This document shows positions 17,731-25,459 of a DNA stretch of 64,000 nucleotides, one piece after another. Source of the DNA: UBA7672 sp047601145 (GTDB taxonomy: Bacteria; Pseudomonadota; Alphaproteobacteria; Caulobacterales; Hyphomonadaceae); assembly GCA_047601145.1 (NCBI GenBank), contig JASGJW010000001.1, forward strand, positions 744,001-808,000. The letters run 5' to 3'. The first letter of the stretch is position 1, and the number at the start of each line of letters is the position of its first letter. The notes beneath the pieces were generated by a model. The model ran no database searches. It worked only from the letters and a program-made list of their open reading frames with translations, and was not told the origin of the DNA. Made by a program: the position numbers and the translations under genes.

Positions 17731-18239
17731 GCCGCGGCCTCCGCACCCAGCCGCTTCTCCAGGGCGATGATCACCGGCTTGCGCGCCGCTTCCGCCCATT
17801 TGAACGCTGCAGGAATGAGGTCGTTGGGGAAGTCTCCCGCATCGAAATCGAACACGCGCGCCATCGGCCGCACGCCTGCATCGAACGCCTCGCGCTTCTC
17901 GATGTCATAGCCATTGGGATCGGCCAGCGCGCCCCTGTTCGTCACGATGACAACAAATGGCAGGCCATAGCGAAGCCCCATTGTCGCAAATGCGCCGAGT
18001 GAATTGAGCAGCCCGGCATTCTGCACCATGACGACGGCGCGCTCGCCGGCCATCGCCGCGCCGGAGGCGACGCCGATGCACTCCTCCTCGCGCGCGCAGG
18101 CGATGTAGGGAAAATCCTTCGACTGTTCGCAGGCGAATATGGTCTGCGCGAGCATGCCGTCCGGCACGCCCGTCACCAGCTTCGGCTTCGCTGCAACGAT
18201 CGACCGGAACAACCGGTCTTGAGACGCCTGCTCGGCCAA
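17727..18239 (-). CDS. TPP-dependent decarboxylase-like protein, N-terminal (alpha) subunit
   Basis: 170 residues from a TTG start at 18239, chosen because GGGAGGA lies about seven bases upstream and because LAEQASQDRLF aligns with the start of related alpha subunits. REEECIGVASGAAMAG carries the conserved TPP-activating Glu. VTNRG and PVIIALEKR continue the pyrimidine-binding fold. Together with the downstream beta subunit it should form one TPP enzyme in the cytosol. Confidence 0.7.
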   Translation of the reverse strand: MAEQASQDRLFRSIVAAKPKLVTGVPDGMLAQTIFACEQSKDFPYIACAREEECIGVASGAAMAGERAVVMVQNAGLLNSLGAFATMGLRYGLPFVVIVTNRGALADPNGYDIEKREAFDAGVRPMARVFDFDAGDFPNDLIPAAFKWAEAARKPVIIALEKRLGAEAAA

Positions 18240-18302
18240 GGCGCATCCTCCCAAGTGGACCAGTCCCCTCCTAGGTCCGGCACGGGGCGTGGGCAAGCGC
18301 AC

Positions 18303-18337
18303 AAAAAAATCGGGCGGGATCTTGTTAGATCCCGCCC
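18303..18337 (-). terminator. Intrinsic terminator of the periplasmic 100-residue gene
   Basis: Perfect 10-bp stem GGGCGGGATC / GATCCCGCCC (18312-18321, 18328-18337). On the minus strand it is followed by ATTTTTTT. It lies 50 bases beyond the stop of the leftward gene at 18387. Confidence 0.9.
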
Positions 18338-18386
18338 TTCCAGGGTCTCCCTCGGAGGAGAGATACGAAGAGGCACGTCGGTAGAA

Positions 18387-18689
18387 CTATTTGTTGGCCG
18401 CCTTGATCTGGTCAGCCGTCTTGGCGCCGCCCATCTCGGTATAGCGCACGCTCACCTTGTCGCCGGCCTTGAAGCTGGAAGTCGTCACGCCAGCCTTGAC
18501 CTTGAAACTCTCGCCGCTCACCAGTTTGAGGTCGCTGGCGCTGACGGAGGCGATGGCGCCGGTGACGAATTCCTCGTGCGTCTTCTGCGCGTGGGTATTG
18601 GGCTTGGGCGGCGCTGCGAAGGCGCTCATCGGCGCGGCGGCCGTCAGCACCGCCAGCGCGGCAAGAGCAAGTTTGTTGTTGCGAGTCAT
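18387..18689 (-). CDS. Small periplasmic protein with an OB/KOW-like beta domain
   Basis: 100 residues from MTRNNKLALAALAV. The cleavable signal peptide ends near SAFA-APP. The mature part has the feel of the DUF1344-type fold: GAIASVSASDLKLVSG, then FKAGDKVSVRYTE. Such proteins are small beta-barrels of unknown role. It is monocistronic with its own strong terminator. Confidence 0.6.
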   Translation of the reverse strand: MTRNNKLALAALAVLTAAAPMSAFAAPPKPNTHAQKTHEEFVTGAIASVSASDLKLVSGESFKVKAGVTTSSFKAGDKVSVRYTEMGGAKTADQIKAANK

Positions 18690-19039
18690 GGGAAGGACGT
18701 CCTGATTTCCCCTGCCCACCCTGGGGCGCCTGGGGAGACTTCCGGACAGTCATGGGCCCGTCGGGTCGCGAAGTCCGTCCCGGTTCGCCGGCGGGTCCCT
18801 GTCCGTGCTTCTAGAGCTAGACCTGACGCTTTGGGCCGGGAAGCAGGGCGCAGCCGATATAATCTGCGCGCAATTCTGGTGTCATGTTCGGGATCGAACG
18901 TGGTTACCGTGGAGGAAGACCTCGACCCCTTCCTCCCGCGTTCTGATCCTGACGCCTTCCTCCCCGGGATGGCTGCTAACTCTCTGCTTTCTCGATCACC
19001 TCCGAGAGTCCACAGTCCTCCCTCATCAGGGAGGACTGC
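18690..19039 (+). promoter_or_regulatory. Structured leader upstream of the MAPEG gene
   Basis: 350 bases without a gene. TATAAT at 18858-18863 could be a -10 element, but no good -35 is visible. Three identical TCCTCCC heptamers occur at 18931-18937, 18958-18964 and 19016-19022. Each is the exact complement of the MAPEG ribosome-binding sequence GGGAGGA at 19029-19035. The last copy forms a perfect 10-bp hairpin (19013-19022 with 19029-19038) that buries the ribosome site directly before the ATG at 19040. This suggests translational control by alternative pairing. Confidence 0.55.
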
Positions 19040-19450
19040 ATGGATCTGTTCACGGGGATGACTTCGGCCCAGGCGGCCGCGTTCAACATCGGCCTGCTCG
19101 TGCTGCTGATGATGGCGCTGAAGATGTATGTCGGAAACCGGCGCGGAAAACTGAAAGTACCATCGGGCGAGACGACGCCGGAGTTCAGCCGCGCCACGCG
19201 CGTGCAGCTCAACGCGGTCGAGGACGTGCCGGTGCTGATGGCCGGCATTGCAGGCCTTGCCCTGCTGGGCATGCCGGCCTGGTACATCCACATGTGCGGA
19301 CTGGTTCTGCTGGTCTCCCGCATCCTGCATGCGAGCGGCCTTGCCGGCTCGAGCGGCCTCTCGATCGGACGCCTGGTGGGAACGCTGGGCACGATGCTGG
19401 TCTATCTCGCCGTGGCAGGCGCGCTCCTGGTCCACGCCTTCACCCCGTAA
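19040..19450 (+). CDS. MAPEG-family membrane protein
   Basis: 136 residues with four hydrophobic helices. The family signature FSRATRVQLNAVEDVPVLM is clear. MAPEG proteins (membrane-associated proteins in eicosanoid and glutathione metabolism) are small trimeric inner-membrane enzymes, often with glutathione transferase or peroxidase activity. The ribosome site GGGAGGA lies inside the leader hairpin, so expression is probably controlled at translation. Confidence 0.87.
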   Translation: MDLFTGMTSAQAAAFNIGLLVLLMMALKMYVGNRRGKLKVPSGETTPEFSRATRVQLNAVEDVPVLMAGIAGLALLGMPAWYIHMCGLVLLVSRILHASGLAGSSGLSIGRLVGTLGTMLVYLAVAGALLVHAFTP

Positions 19451-19559
19451 TCTGACATTCGCGTCCGGGAGGCGGGCGGACTGGACTCGTTCGCCTCCGA
19501 CACCATTTCGTGGTAGGGTACAGTCGTACCGTGTGGGGTCGCCTTTTCCTCGAGGGCTC

Positions 19560-20234
19560 ATGGCTTTGCCGCGCGTCTACCGAAAACCGTCCGAGCTTCC
19601 GGTCGCGATCCCTGTTTTCCCGTTAGGCGGCGCCCTGCTCTTTCCAAAGGCGGTCCTCCCGCTCAACATCTTCGAGCCGCGCTATCTTTCGATGGTCGAT
19701 GCGGCCCTGGTGGGCCACCGCATCATCGGCATGATCCAGCCGGCCGGCATCGTCATGCCTGCCACCCCCTCTGATACCGACACGCCCAATCTCGCCGAGG
19801 TCGGCTGCGCCGGCCGCATCACCGGCTTCCAGGAGACGGAGGACGGCCGCTATCTCATCGCCCTGACCGGCATCACGCGATTCCGCATCCGCGAAGAGAT
19901 CAGGCATGAGGGGCCTTACCGCATTGTCCGAGCCGACTGGGACGCCTTTGCGGGAGACCTTGATCGCCAGCCGGCGCTCGATGATACCGCGCGCCTCCGC
20001 CTCATCAGCGCACTCAAGACCTATCTCGAGCGCGGCGCGATGAAGGCCGACTGGACCGCCGTTGAAGAGGCGCCGCTCGACACGCTTATCAACTCACTTT
20101 CGGCGGGCTGCCCCTTTACGAACCCGGAGAAGCAGGCGCTCCTTGAAGCGCGTACGCTGGAGGACAGGTGCGCGGCGCTCATTACTCTGCTACAGATGGA
20201 GCGACCGGGTCAGGGTGGCGGATACGTCCAATGA
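19560..20234 (+). CDS. Lon N-terminal-domain protein
   Basis: 224 residues from the ATG at 19560. It is a stand-alone LON substrate-binding domain (PF02190-type): IPVFPLGGALLFP, LNIFEPRYLSMV, and GCAGRITGFQETEDGRYLI. It lacks the ATPase and Ser-Lys protease parts of Lon. Orphan LON domains are presumed to bind unfolded or specific proteins. It overlaps the Trm112-type gene by four bases. Confidence 0.86.
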   Translation: MALPRVYRKPSELPVAIPVFPLGGALLFPKAVLPLNIFEPRYLSMVDAALVGHRIIGMIQPAGIVMPATPSDTDTPNLAEVGCAGRITGFQETEDGRYLIALTGITRFRIREEIRHEGPYRIVRADWDAFAGDLDRQPALDDTARLRLISALKTYLERGAMKADWTAVEEAPLDTLINSLSAGCPFTNPEKQALLEARTLEDRCAALITLLQMERPGQGGGYVQ

Positions 20235-20476
20235 ACAACGCAGCGAAGACTGCATCGGAAGCGAACAGGGCCGAAGCCCAGGAACCGGCGAGCGATCCCG
20301 GCGTCGATCCGCGTCTTCTCGAAGTGCTGGTCTGCCCCGTCACGCGTTCGGCGCTGACCTACGATCGCGAGGCCAACGAACTGGTCAGCCGCGCCGCCGG
20401 CCTCGCCTTCCCGATCCGCAATGGCGTGCCTGTGATGCTGCGCGACGAAGCCCGCGACATCGGCGCTCCCAAATAG
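20231..20476 (+). CDS. Trm112/YcaR-family protein
   Basis: 81 residues from MNNAAKTASE. LLEVLVCPVTRSALTYD and then AFPIRNGVPVML match the Trm112 family. In eukaryotes Trm112 activates methyltransferases; the bacterial role is unclear. Only one cysteine of the possible zinc set (VCP) is kept, as in many alphaproteobacterial members. Translation is coupled on both sides. Confidence 0.83.
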   Translation: MNNAAKTASEANRAEAQEPASDPGVDPRLLEVLVCPVTRSALTYDREANELVSRAAGLAFPIRNGVPVMLRDEARDIGAPK

Positions 20477-20844
20477 TGGCGGCCGCCAAAGCCCCTCCCT
20501 GGCCATCCGAACTGCGCTTCCAGAAGGACCGGGCCGAGCTCCTGATCCGCTTCGATGACGGGCTCGAGGTGTCGATCCCCTATGAACTCCTGCGCGTTGA
20601 AAGTCCCAGCGCCGAGACAAAAGGGCACGGATCGGAGACGCCGCCGCCGCCCACGAAGAAGCGCAAGGTGAAGGTCACGGGCGCCGAACCCGTCGGCCGC
20701 TACGCCCTCCGCATCAGGTTCGACGACGGCCACAACGCCGGCCTCTACACCTGGGCCTATCTGCGCGAACTTGGCGAACAGAAATCATCCCGCATGGCTG
20801 CATATCTTGGCCGCCTGAAGGAGCTCGGGCTGTCGCGGGATTAG
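20476..20844 (+). CDS. DUF971-domain protein
   Basis: 122 residues from GTG 20476; the first G of the start is the last base of the upstream TAG. The DUF971 core shows as LLIRFDDGLEVSIPYELLRV and, after a Lys/Pro-rich insertion, YALRIRFDDGHNAGLYTW. The family is related to the N-terminal domain of gamma-butyrobetaine hydroxylase and is often linked with Fe-S cluster carriers. The 3' end overlaps the convergent hydroxylase gene by four bases. Confidence 0.8.
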   Translation: MAAAKAPPWPSELRFQKDRAELLIRFDDGLEVSIPYELLRVESPSAETKGHGSETPPPPTKKRKVKVTGAEPVGRYALRIRFDDGHNAGLYTWAYLRELGEQKSSRMAAYLGRLKELGLSRD

Positions 20845-22046
20845 GCTTCCTGTCGCGCCATCAGGCTCGGCACTTCGCCGAGATCCCCGCCCGCCTCTCG
20901 CGCGAAAAGCTTGCGCGCCTCGCGGACCGAACCAGCTACCGATAGCGCCGCGCCAGCTGCAAGCCGCACAGGCAATGGCGCGGAGAACACCCTTGCGAAC
21001 GCTTCCATGGCCGCCGCCGTCGCCGCAACATCGGCCCGGCGCCAGCGCGTGTACGGCTCCAGCGCGCTCGCCGCGCCGATATCGAGCCCCGCCCTGCCAG
21101 CTGTCGTGATGACGTCGACCAGCGCCGCCACATCCTTGAGGCCGAGGTTCAGCCCCTGCCCGCCGAGCGGATGGATCACATGTGCAGAATCGCCCGCCAG
21201 CGCGACGCGATGCGCATCAAAACGCTCGGCGACATGGAGCCCGATCGGGAAGGAATGCCGGGCGCCCGCCAGCTTCGCATCCGGCAGGAAGTCGCCTGCC
21301 CGCTTCGCGAGCTCGAGCTCGAAGCCGCGTTCGTCCAGCGCAACCAGCGCCTCCGCCACGGTGCGCGTCTCGGTCCAGATGAGGTTGGCGTGATTATCCT
21401 TCAGAGGCAGCACCGCCATCGGTCCGCCCGGCAGGAACACCTGCCGCGCGACGCCATTGTGCGGCTTCGACAACCTCACCTTCGTCGAGATCGCGGTCGC
21501 ATCATACTCATGCCCCTCGAAGCGCAGCCCCGCCGCCTTGCGCACGACCGACCGCGCGCCATCACAGCCCACCACCAGCGGCGCCTGCACTTCCCCATTC
21601 GCCAGCTTCAGCACGGCGCAAGGATCCTGCAGCGTAACGCTCTCGATCTTTGCCTTCGATAGCAGTTTTATCCGGGGATCGGCTGCGACCGCCTCATGCA
21701 ACACGGCGCCAAGCGCCCCGGCCTCGATCATGTAGCCCAGCACCGGCTCGGCGCAGTCTTCGGCGATGAACGAGATGCCGCCGATGCGCCCCTCGGCCTC
21801 GACTTGCGTCACCGGCTCGGCGCTTAGCAGCAGCTTCTCCTCGAGCCCAAGCGCCCTGAAGATCCGCCAGCATCCGTACGCGATGAAGAAGGCCCGGCTA
21901 TCGCCAGCGCCCTTTCCGGGCGGACCGCCCGCATCGGCAACAACCACCTCATACCCGCGCCGGGCGAGCGCCAGAGCCAGCGTCAGCCCGACCGGGCCTC
22001 CGCCCGCCAGGGCCACGTCGCTTCGATGGGTCTTCGCCTGAGCCAT
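20841..22046 (-). CDS. UbiH/UbiF-type FAD hydroxylase
   Basis: 401 residues from MAQAKTHRSDVAL. The FAD motif is AGGGPVGLTLALALA; GCDGARSVVRKAAG is the DG motif, and LAGDSAHVIHPLGGQGLNLG is the GD motif typical of the UbiH/COQ6 group. Likely role: ring hydroxylation in ubiquinone synthesis at the inner membrane. The insertion element begins 35 bases upstream of its start, so its native promoter region has been separated or replaced. Confidence 0.82.
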   Translation of the reverse strand: MAQAKTHRSDVALAGGGPVGLTLALALARRGYEVVVADAGGPPGKGAGDSRAFFIAYGCWRIFRALGLEEKLLLSAEPVTQVEAEGRIGGISFIAEDCAEPVLGYMIEAGALGAVLHEAVAADPRIKLLSKAKIESVTLQDPCAVLKLANGEVQAPLVVGCDGARSVVRKAAGLRFEGHEYDATAISTKVRLSKPHNGVARQVFLPGGPMAVLPLKDNHANLIWTETRTVAEALVALDERGFELELAKRAGDFLPDAKLAGARHSFPIGLHVAERFDAHRVALAGDSAHVIHPLGGQGLNLGLKDVAALVDVITTAGRAGLDIGAASALEPYTRWRRADVAATAAAMEAFARVFSAPLPVRLAAGAALSVAGSVREARKLFAREAGGDLGEVPSLMARQEA

Positions 22047-22073
22047 GCCGGAGACATAAGCCTCCCGGAGGCA

Positions 22074-22081
22074 AAAGAAAA
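22074..22081. repeat. Target-site duplication, left copy
   Basis: AAAGAAAA, identical to 26292-26299 on the other side of the element. The 8-bp length agrees with the IS1595 family. Confidence 0.9.
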
Positions 22082-22110
22082 GGCGATTATGTAGTTGACA
22101 AACCCAGCGC
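22082..22110 (+). repeat. Left terminal inverted repeat of the IS1595 element
   Basis: 29 bases beginning GGCGATTATGTAGTTGACAA. It matches the right end with mismatches at positions 13 and 28. The inner part contains TTGACA, a perfect -35 hexamer reading inward. Confidence 0.92.
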
Positions 22111-22133
22111 AATCCCTAGGTAGGGTTTGTCAA
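22095..22133 (+). promoter_or_regulatory. Internal inverted repeat and probable transposase promoter
   Basis: TTGACAAACCC (22095-22105, inside the terminal repeat) is repeated inverted and perfectly at 22123-22133 (GGGTTTGTCAA). TTGACA at 22095-22100 with TAGGTA at 22117-22122 (16-base spacing) may form the transposase promoter. The second arm would then be a site where transposase, or another factor, could repress it. Confidence 0.5.
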
Positions 22134-22148
22134 AGAGAAGTCCCGCCC

Positions 22149-23114
22149 ATGTCCGTTTTGAACCGCTCCCACTTCTACGACGAGAAAGCGGCGTTCGCTT
22201 ACGTCGAGAGCATTCTGTGGCCGAATGGCCCTGTGTGCCCTCACTGCGGCGGGCTGGAGCGCGCCTATCGTCTAGAGGGTGTTCGGACCAAGCCGAATGC
22301 CGAACAGCGTGAGAAGGGCCTTCCGGGCCACGAGCGCCATGGTCTTTGGAAGTGTGGCCACTGCCGGAAGCAGTTCACCGTCCGCAAGAATACGATCTTC
22401 GAGGAAAGCCATTGCCCGCTGCACAAATGGCTTCAGGCGATCCACCTGATGGCGTCCAGCAAGAAAGGCATCAGCGCCCACCAGATGCATCGCGTGCTGG
22501 AGGTCCAGTACAAGACGGCTTGGTTTCTTGAACATCGCATCCGTGAGGCGATGCGCTCTGGCACGCTGCGCCCGTTCGGTGGCGGTGGCGGCGATGTAGA
22601 AGCCGACGAGACATTCATCGGCCGTGAGCCCGGCAAGCCCAAGAAGCGCGCCTACCATCACAAGATGAAGGTGCTGTCCCTCGTTGATCGGGATAGCGGC
22701 CAAGCTCGCTCCGTTGTGGTGGACGACCTGAAGCCGTCCACGATCCTGCCTATCCTCTACGAGAACATCGCGCAGGAAGCCCGTATCCTGACGGACGAGG
22801 GCGGCCATTACAAAACGCTTGGCTATGACTTCGCTGGACACAAGATCGTGCGCCACGGCGCGGGCGAGTATGTCAGCGCGGATGACCGCAGCGTCCACAC
22901 GAACACGATTGAAGGCTACTTCAGCATCTTCAAGCGAGGCATGAAGGGCGTTTATCAACACTGCGCCAAGAAGCACCTTCACCGGTATCTGGCTGAGTTC
23001 GACTTCCGGTATAACCACCGGATTGCTAACGGATATAACGACTCCCAACGGGCTCAGCGTGTGCTAGCCTCTGTCGTCGGCAAAAGGCTGACGTACCGGG
23101 ACTCATTGGGTTGA
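22149..23114 (+). CDS. IS1595-family (ISXO2-like) transposase
   Basis: 321 residues from MSVLNRSHFY. An N-terminal zinc ribbon (C30PHC33 ... C69GHC72) precedes the catalytic domain: EADETFIG gives Asp153, LTDEGGHYK gives Asp216, and HTNTIEGYFSIFKRG gives the Asn/Glu/His-type third site. All are intact, so the enzyme is probably active. Its TGA overlaps the TTG start of the XRE-ImmA gene, so cargo translation is probably coupled to transposase translation. Confidence 0.93.
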   Translation: MSVLNRSHFYDEKAAFAYVESILWPNGPVCPHCGGLERAYRLEGVRTKPNAEQREKGLPGHERHGLWKCGHCRKQFTVRKNTIFEESHCPLHKWLQAIHLMASSKKGISAHQMHRVLEVQYKTAWFLEHRIREAMRSGTLRPFGGGGGDVEADETFIGREPGKPKKRAYHHKMKVLSLVDRDSGQARSVVVDDLKPSTILPILYENIAQEARILTDEGGHYKTLGYDFAGHKIVRHGAGEYVSADDRSVHTNTIEGYFSIFKRGMKGVYQHCAKKHLHRYLAEFDFRYNHRIANGYNDSQRAQRVLASVVGKRLTYRDSLG

Positions 23115-24262
23115 AGGTTCCAGTAAACGGCGCGGTTTTGAGGTGGGCACGGGAGCTCAGAGAGCTCACGATCAGCGAGGCTGCGACCAAGCTCGACTGG
23201 CCAGAAAAAGACCTTCGCGAGTATGAGGACGGTCGCCCTGAGATGACGCTCGGGGATCTGGAACGGATATCCAGCAAGTACGAGATTCCGGTCGCTAGCT
23301 TGCTGATGCCGGAGCCGCTTCCGAAGGTTCAAAAGCAGATCCCGGACTTCCGTACGCATGAAGGCGAGGAAGCTTCCTACTCTGCGAAGCTTCAAGCGGT
23401 AATCGAAGAGGTGGATGACACCATCGAATTGCTTGTCGATCTGCGGGAGCAGGCGCCCGACCTGTTCAAGAGCCTCATGGACCTGCCCAGGATCAAGCTT
23501 GAAGACGATACGCAGCGCGTAGCGGAGAAAGAGCGCAACAGGATAGGTCCTGCTGTGGAAATTCAGTTGGCGTGGGAGAAACGACGCCAAGCGTTCCTGT
23601 GGTTCCGGGGAATGATCGAAGGCGAAGGCGTCTTCGTCTATGTCGTGAACACTGGCGATGAGGACAACTGCCGGGGTTTCTCCATCACTGACAACCGTCA
23701 GTTGCCGTTCATCGTCGTGAATGGCGACGATGAGGACTACGGACCGAAGTTATTCTCCCTCCTTCATGAGTACGCTCACATCCTGCTCCGCATGGGCGGC
23801 CTGAGCGATCATAATCGGGGAAATCGCGTAGAGCGGTTCTGCAACCAGTTCGCGGCGGACTTCTTGATGCCGCGAAAGGCGTTCAAGGATGAGGTAAAGC
23901 GCCTTGGGCGCGGGCCTATTGGCGATTGGCATCTGGGTCAGCTTGCCGGCGCTTTCCATGTCTCCAAGAGCGCGGTCGCGCTGCACCTTGAGACCTGCGA
24001 GATGGTTCCCGAAGGCTTCTATGATCGATGGAAAGCATCTCTTCCGAGAATCGCGAAAAAGAAGCGCAAAGGCGGAAGCGCGACTCACGTTGAGAAGCTG
24101 GCCAACAGGCTAGGAACGCGGCTTCTTTCTGTCATCGAAGCGGGGCAATCCCGAGGGTTGGTCAACAAGGCCGATATCTTCGACATCACTCGGGCCAAAC
24201 CTGAGTATCTGGCGGATTTGACGACCGAGGTTGGGGCAAGACGGAAGAGGTATGGCGGGTAA
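23111..24262 (+). CDS. XRE-family HTH / ImmA-IrrE metallopeptidase fusion
   Basis: 383 residues from TTG 23111; no other start fits the conserved PVNGAVLRWAR beginning. Residues 1-70 form an XRE-type helix-turn-helix. Residues about 150-260 are the ImmA/IrrE peptidase with HEYAH (219-223) and the typical CNQFAADFLMP. Such proteins cleave repressors or antitoxins, or act as the antitoxin of linked PIN toxins (COG2856 pairs). It overlaps the PIN gene by 11 bases. Inference: regulator or antitoxin of the downstream nuclease. Confidence 0.9.
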   Translation: MKVPVNGAVLRWARELRELTISEAATKLDWPEKDLREYEDGRPEMTLGDLERISSKYEIPVASLLMPEPLPKVQKQIPDFRTHEGEEASYSAKLQAVIEEVDDTIELLVDLREQAPDLFKSLMDLPRIKLEDDTQRVAEKERNRIGPAVEIQLAWEKRRQAFLWFRGMIEGEGVFVYVVNTGDEDNCRGFSITDNRQLPFIVVNGDDEDYGPKLFSLLHEYAHILLRMGGLSDHNRGNRVERFCNQFAADFLMPRKAFKDEVKRLGRGPIGDWHLGQLAGAFHVSKSAVALHLETCEMVPEGFYDRWKASLPRIAKKKRKGGSATHVEKLANRLGTRLLSVIEAGQSRGLVNKADIFDITRAKPEYLADLTTEVGARRKRYGG

Positions 24263-24776
24263 GCCAACTTACGTGGTGGACACGTCAAGCTGGTTGGCCA
24301 TCGATGCCCATCCGGACGCAAACCGGATTCTCGACAAGCTGACAACGTTGTTGGAGCAAGGGCGCATCTGCGCTCCACCGGAGGTTTTGCAGGAATTGAA
24401 GCGGCTCTCCAATTCAGTTGCATGGGTGCAGTCTCACAAGAGCGACTTGGAAAAGAGCTTGCGGACGAAGCTGGAGTTTTTTCAACTCGTTGGCCAAGTG
24501 CAGCACGCGTTCCCTGCGATGACCGGGGCGCGAGGCCGTGATGAGAAGGCCGACGCCTACGTGGTTGCCACGGGCGCATATCTGACAGCGAATGTGGGCC
24601 AGACGATTGTTGTTGCCGACGAGACGCTGAGGCGTAGGAAGAATCGGAAGATACCTACGGCTTGCGAAAAATTCGGTGTCGAGTGCATGGGCATCATCGA
24701 CATGCTGCGAGCGGAGTTCCCTGATGAAGAGTGGCAAGACCCCCCAGCACGACAAGTTTCGGGAGGCGGCGCGTGA
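24252..24776 (+). CDS. DUF4411-type PIN-domain nuclease (putative toxin)
   Basis: 174 residues from MAGKPTYVVDTSSW. Acidic residues expected of a PIN active site are in place: Asp10 (VVDTSS), Glu48 (LQELK), Asp101 (KADAYVVA) and Asp123 (VADE). PIN domains are Mg-dependent RNases and the usual toxins of VapBC-type systems; DUF4411 members are often partnered with XRE-COG2856 proteins, as here. It overlaps both neighbours, so the three plus-strand cargo genes form one unit. Confidence 0.83.
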   Translation: MAGKPTYVVDTSSWLAIDAHPDANRILDKLTTLLEQGRICAPPEVLQELKRLSNSVAWVQSHKSDLEKSLRTKLEFFQLVGQVQHAFPAMTGARGRDEKADAYVVATGAYLTANVGQTIVVADETLRRRKNRKIPTACEKFGVECMGIIDMLRAEFPDEEWQDPPARQVSGGGA

Positions 24777-24876
24777 GCTTGAAACGGACAACGATCCGGA
24801 CAAGTTCGACAGGAAGATGCGCGGCATGAAGCTTCAAACGAAGAAGCCGCCGAAGGCTAAGAAAGCTAAGACTTAG
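24724..24876 (+). CDS. Small basic protein downstream of the PIN gene
   Basis: 50 residues (MKSGKTPQHDKFREAAREL), starting inside the PIN gene in another frame. It has a helical middle (DKFREAARELETDND) and a Lys/Pro-rich tail (KKPPKAKKAKT). Small genes of this look often follow PIN/ImmA pairs, so it may be a third component or accessory antitoxin. Its TAG overlaps the stop of the convergent HEPN-type gene. Confidence 0.6.
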   Translation: MKSGKTPQHDKFREAARELETDNDPDKFDRKMRGMKLQTKKPPKAKKAKT

Positions 24877-25412
24877 TCGCCGTTCTCATCGATTTCTACA
24901 GTGATCTCGCGGCCGCCATACTTGATGGCTAGTCCGACAAGATCATGTCCATGGCGATAGCAAGTGCCCACATATCGCTGACGTGCGTCGCTCCAGTCTG
25001 TCGGGACGGGTGGCGTTGATCCGCGAACATCAAGCAGCGGAAGCCCGGCGCAGGCGTCGGCAATCGCAGGCTCGTCAAAGCCAATTGGCTTAAGCGTGTG
25101 AGCGAACGCATTCCTGATATGACGGATCGTATCTATCCGCTTCCGGATAGCTGGCGAGTACAGGCCAAGTGCCGCGCCAACGATGATACGAGAACTAAAT
25201 GTGCTCAGTGCGCCGCCGATATTTTCCAATAGTTCGCGCGCGGGCTCAGCGGCGAAATAACTGTGAAGAGCAAGTTGAAGGGTGGCGTCGAGAAAAGAAC
25301 CAGCGACGATACCGGCGCCACGGTCGGACTGATTTTTGATTTCTTCGAAAAGCCTGTCCCACTCCTCTTCATTGGGGCGCCAGTTGCTGAGATTTCGAAT
25401 GGCTTTGGACAT
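24873..25412 (-). CDS. MltR-like protein with HEPN-type motif
   Basis: 179 residues from MSKAIRNLSN; a TTG ten codons upstream (25442) is possible and has an AAGG site. GAGIVAGSFLDATLQLAL, LSTFSSRIIVGAALGLYS and IRHIRNAFAHTL follow the pattern of the MltR/DUF4145-like helical group. R100NAFAH105 is an Rx4H motif, the signature of HEPN ribonucleases. Inference: a HEPN-like RNase or its inactive relative, carried as cargo. It could equally be a regulator, as in MltR. Confidence 0.65.
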   Translation of the reverse strand: MSKAIRNLSNWRPNEEEWDRLFEEIKNQSDRGAGIVAGSFLDATLQLALHSYFAAEPARELLENIGGALSTFSSRIIVGAALGLYSPAIRKRIDTIRHIRNAFAHTLKPIGFDEPAIADACAGLPLLDVRGSTPPVPTDWSDARQRYVGTCYRHGHDLVGLAIKYGGREITVEIDENGD

Positions 25413-25459
25413 CGGACGCGGACTTTTTTCATTTGCCAGCAAAGTGAGCCTTAAGCAGC

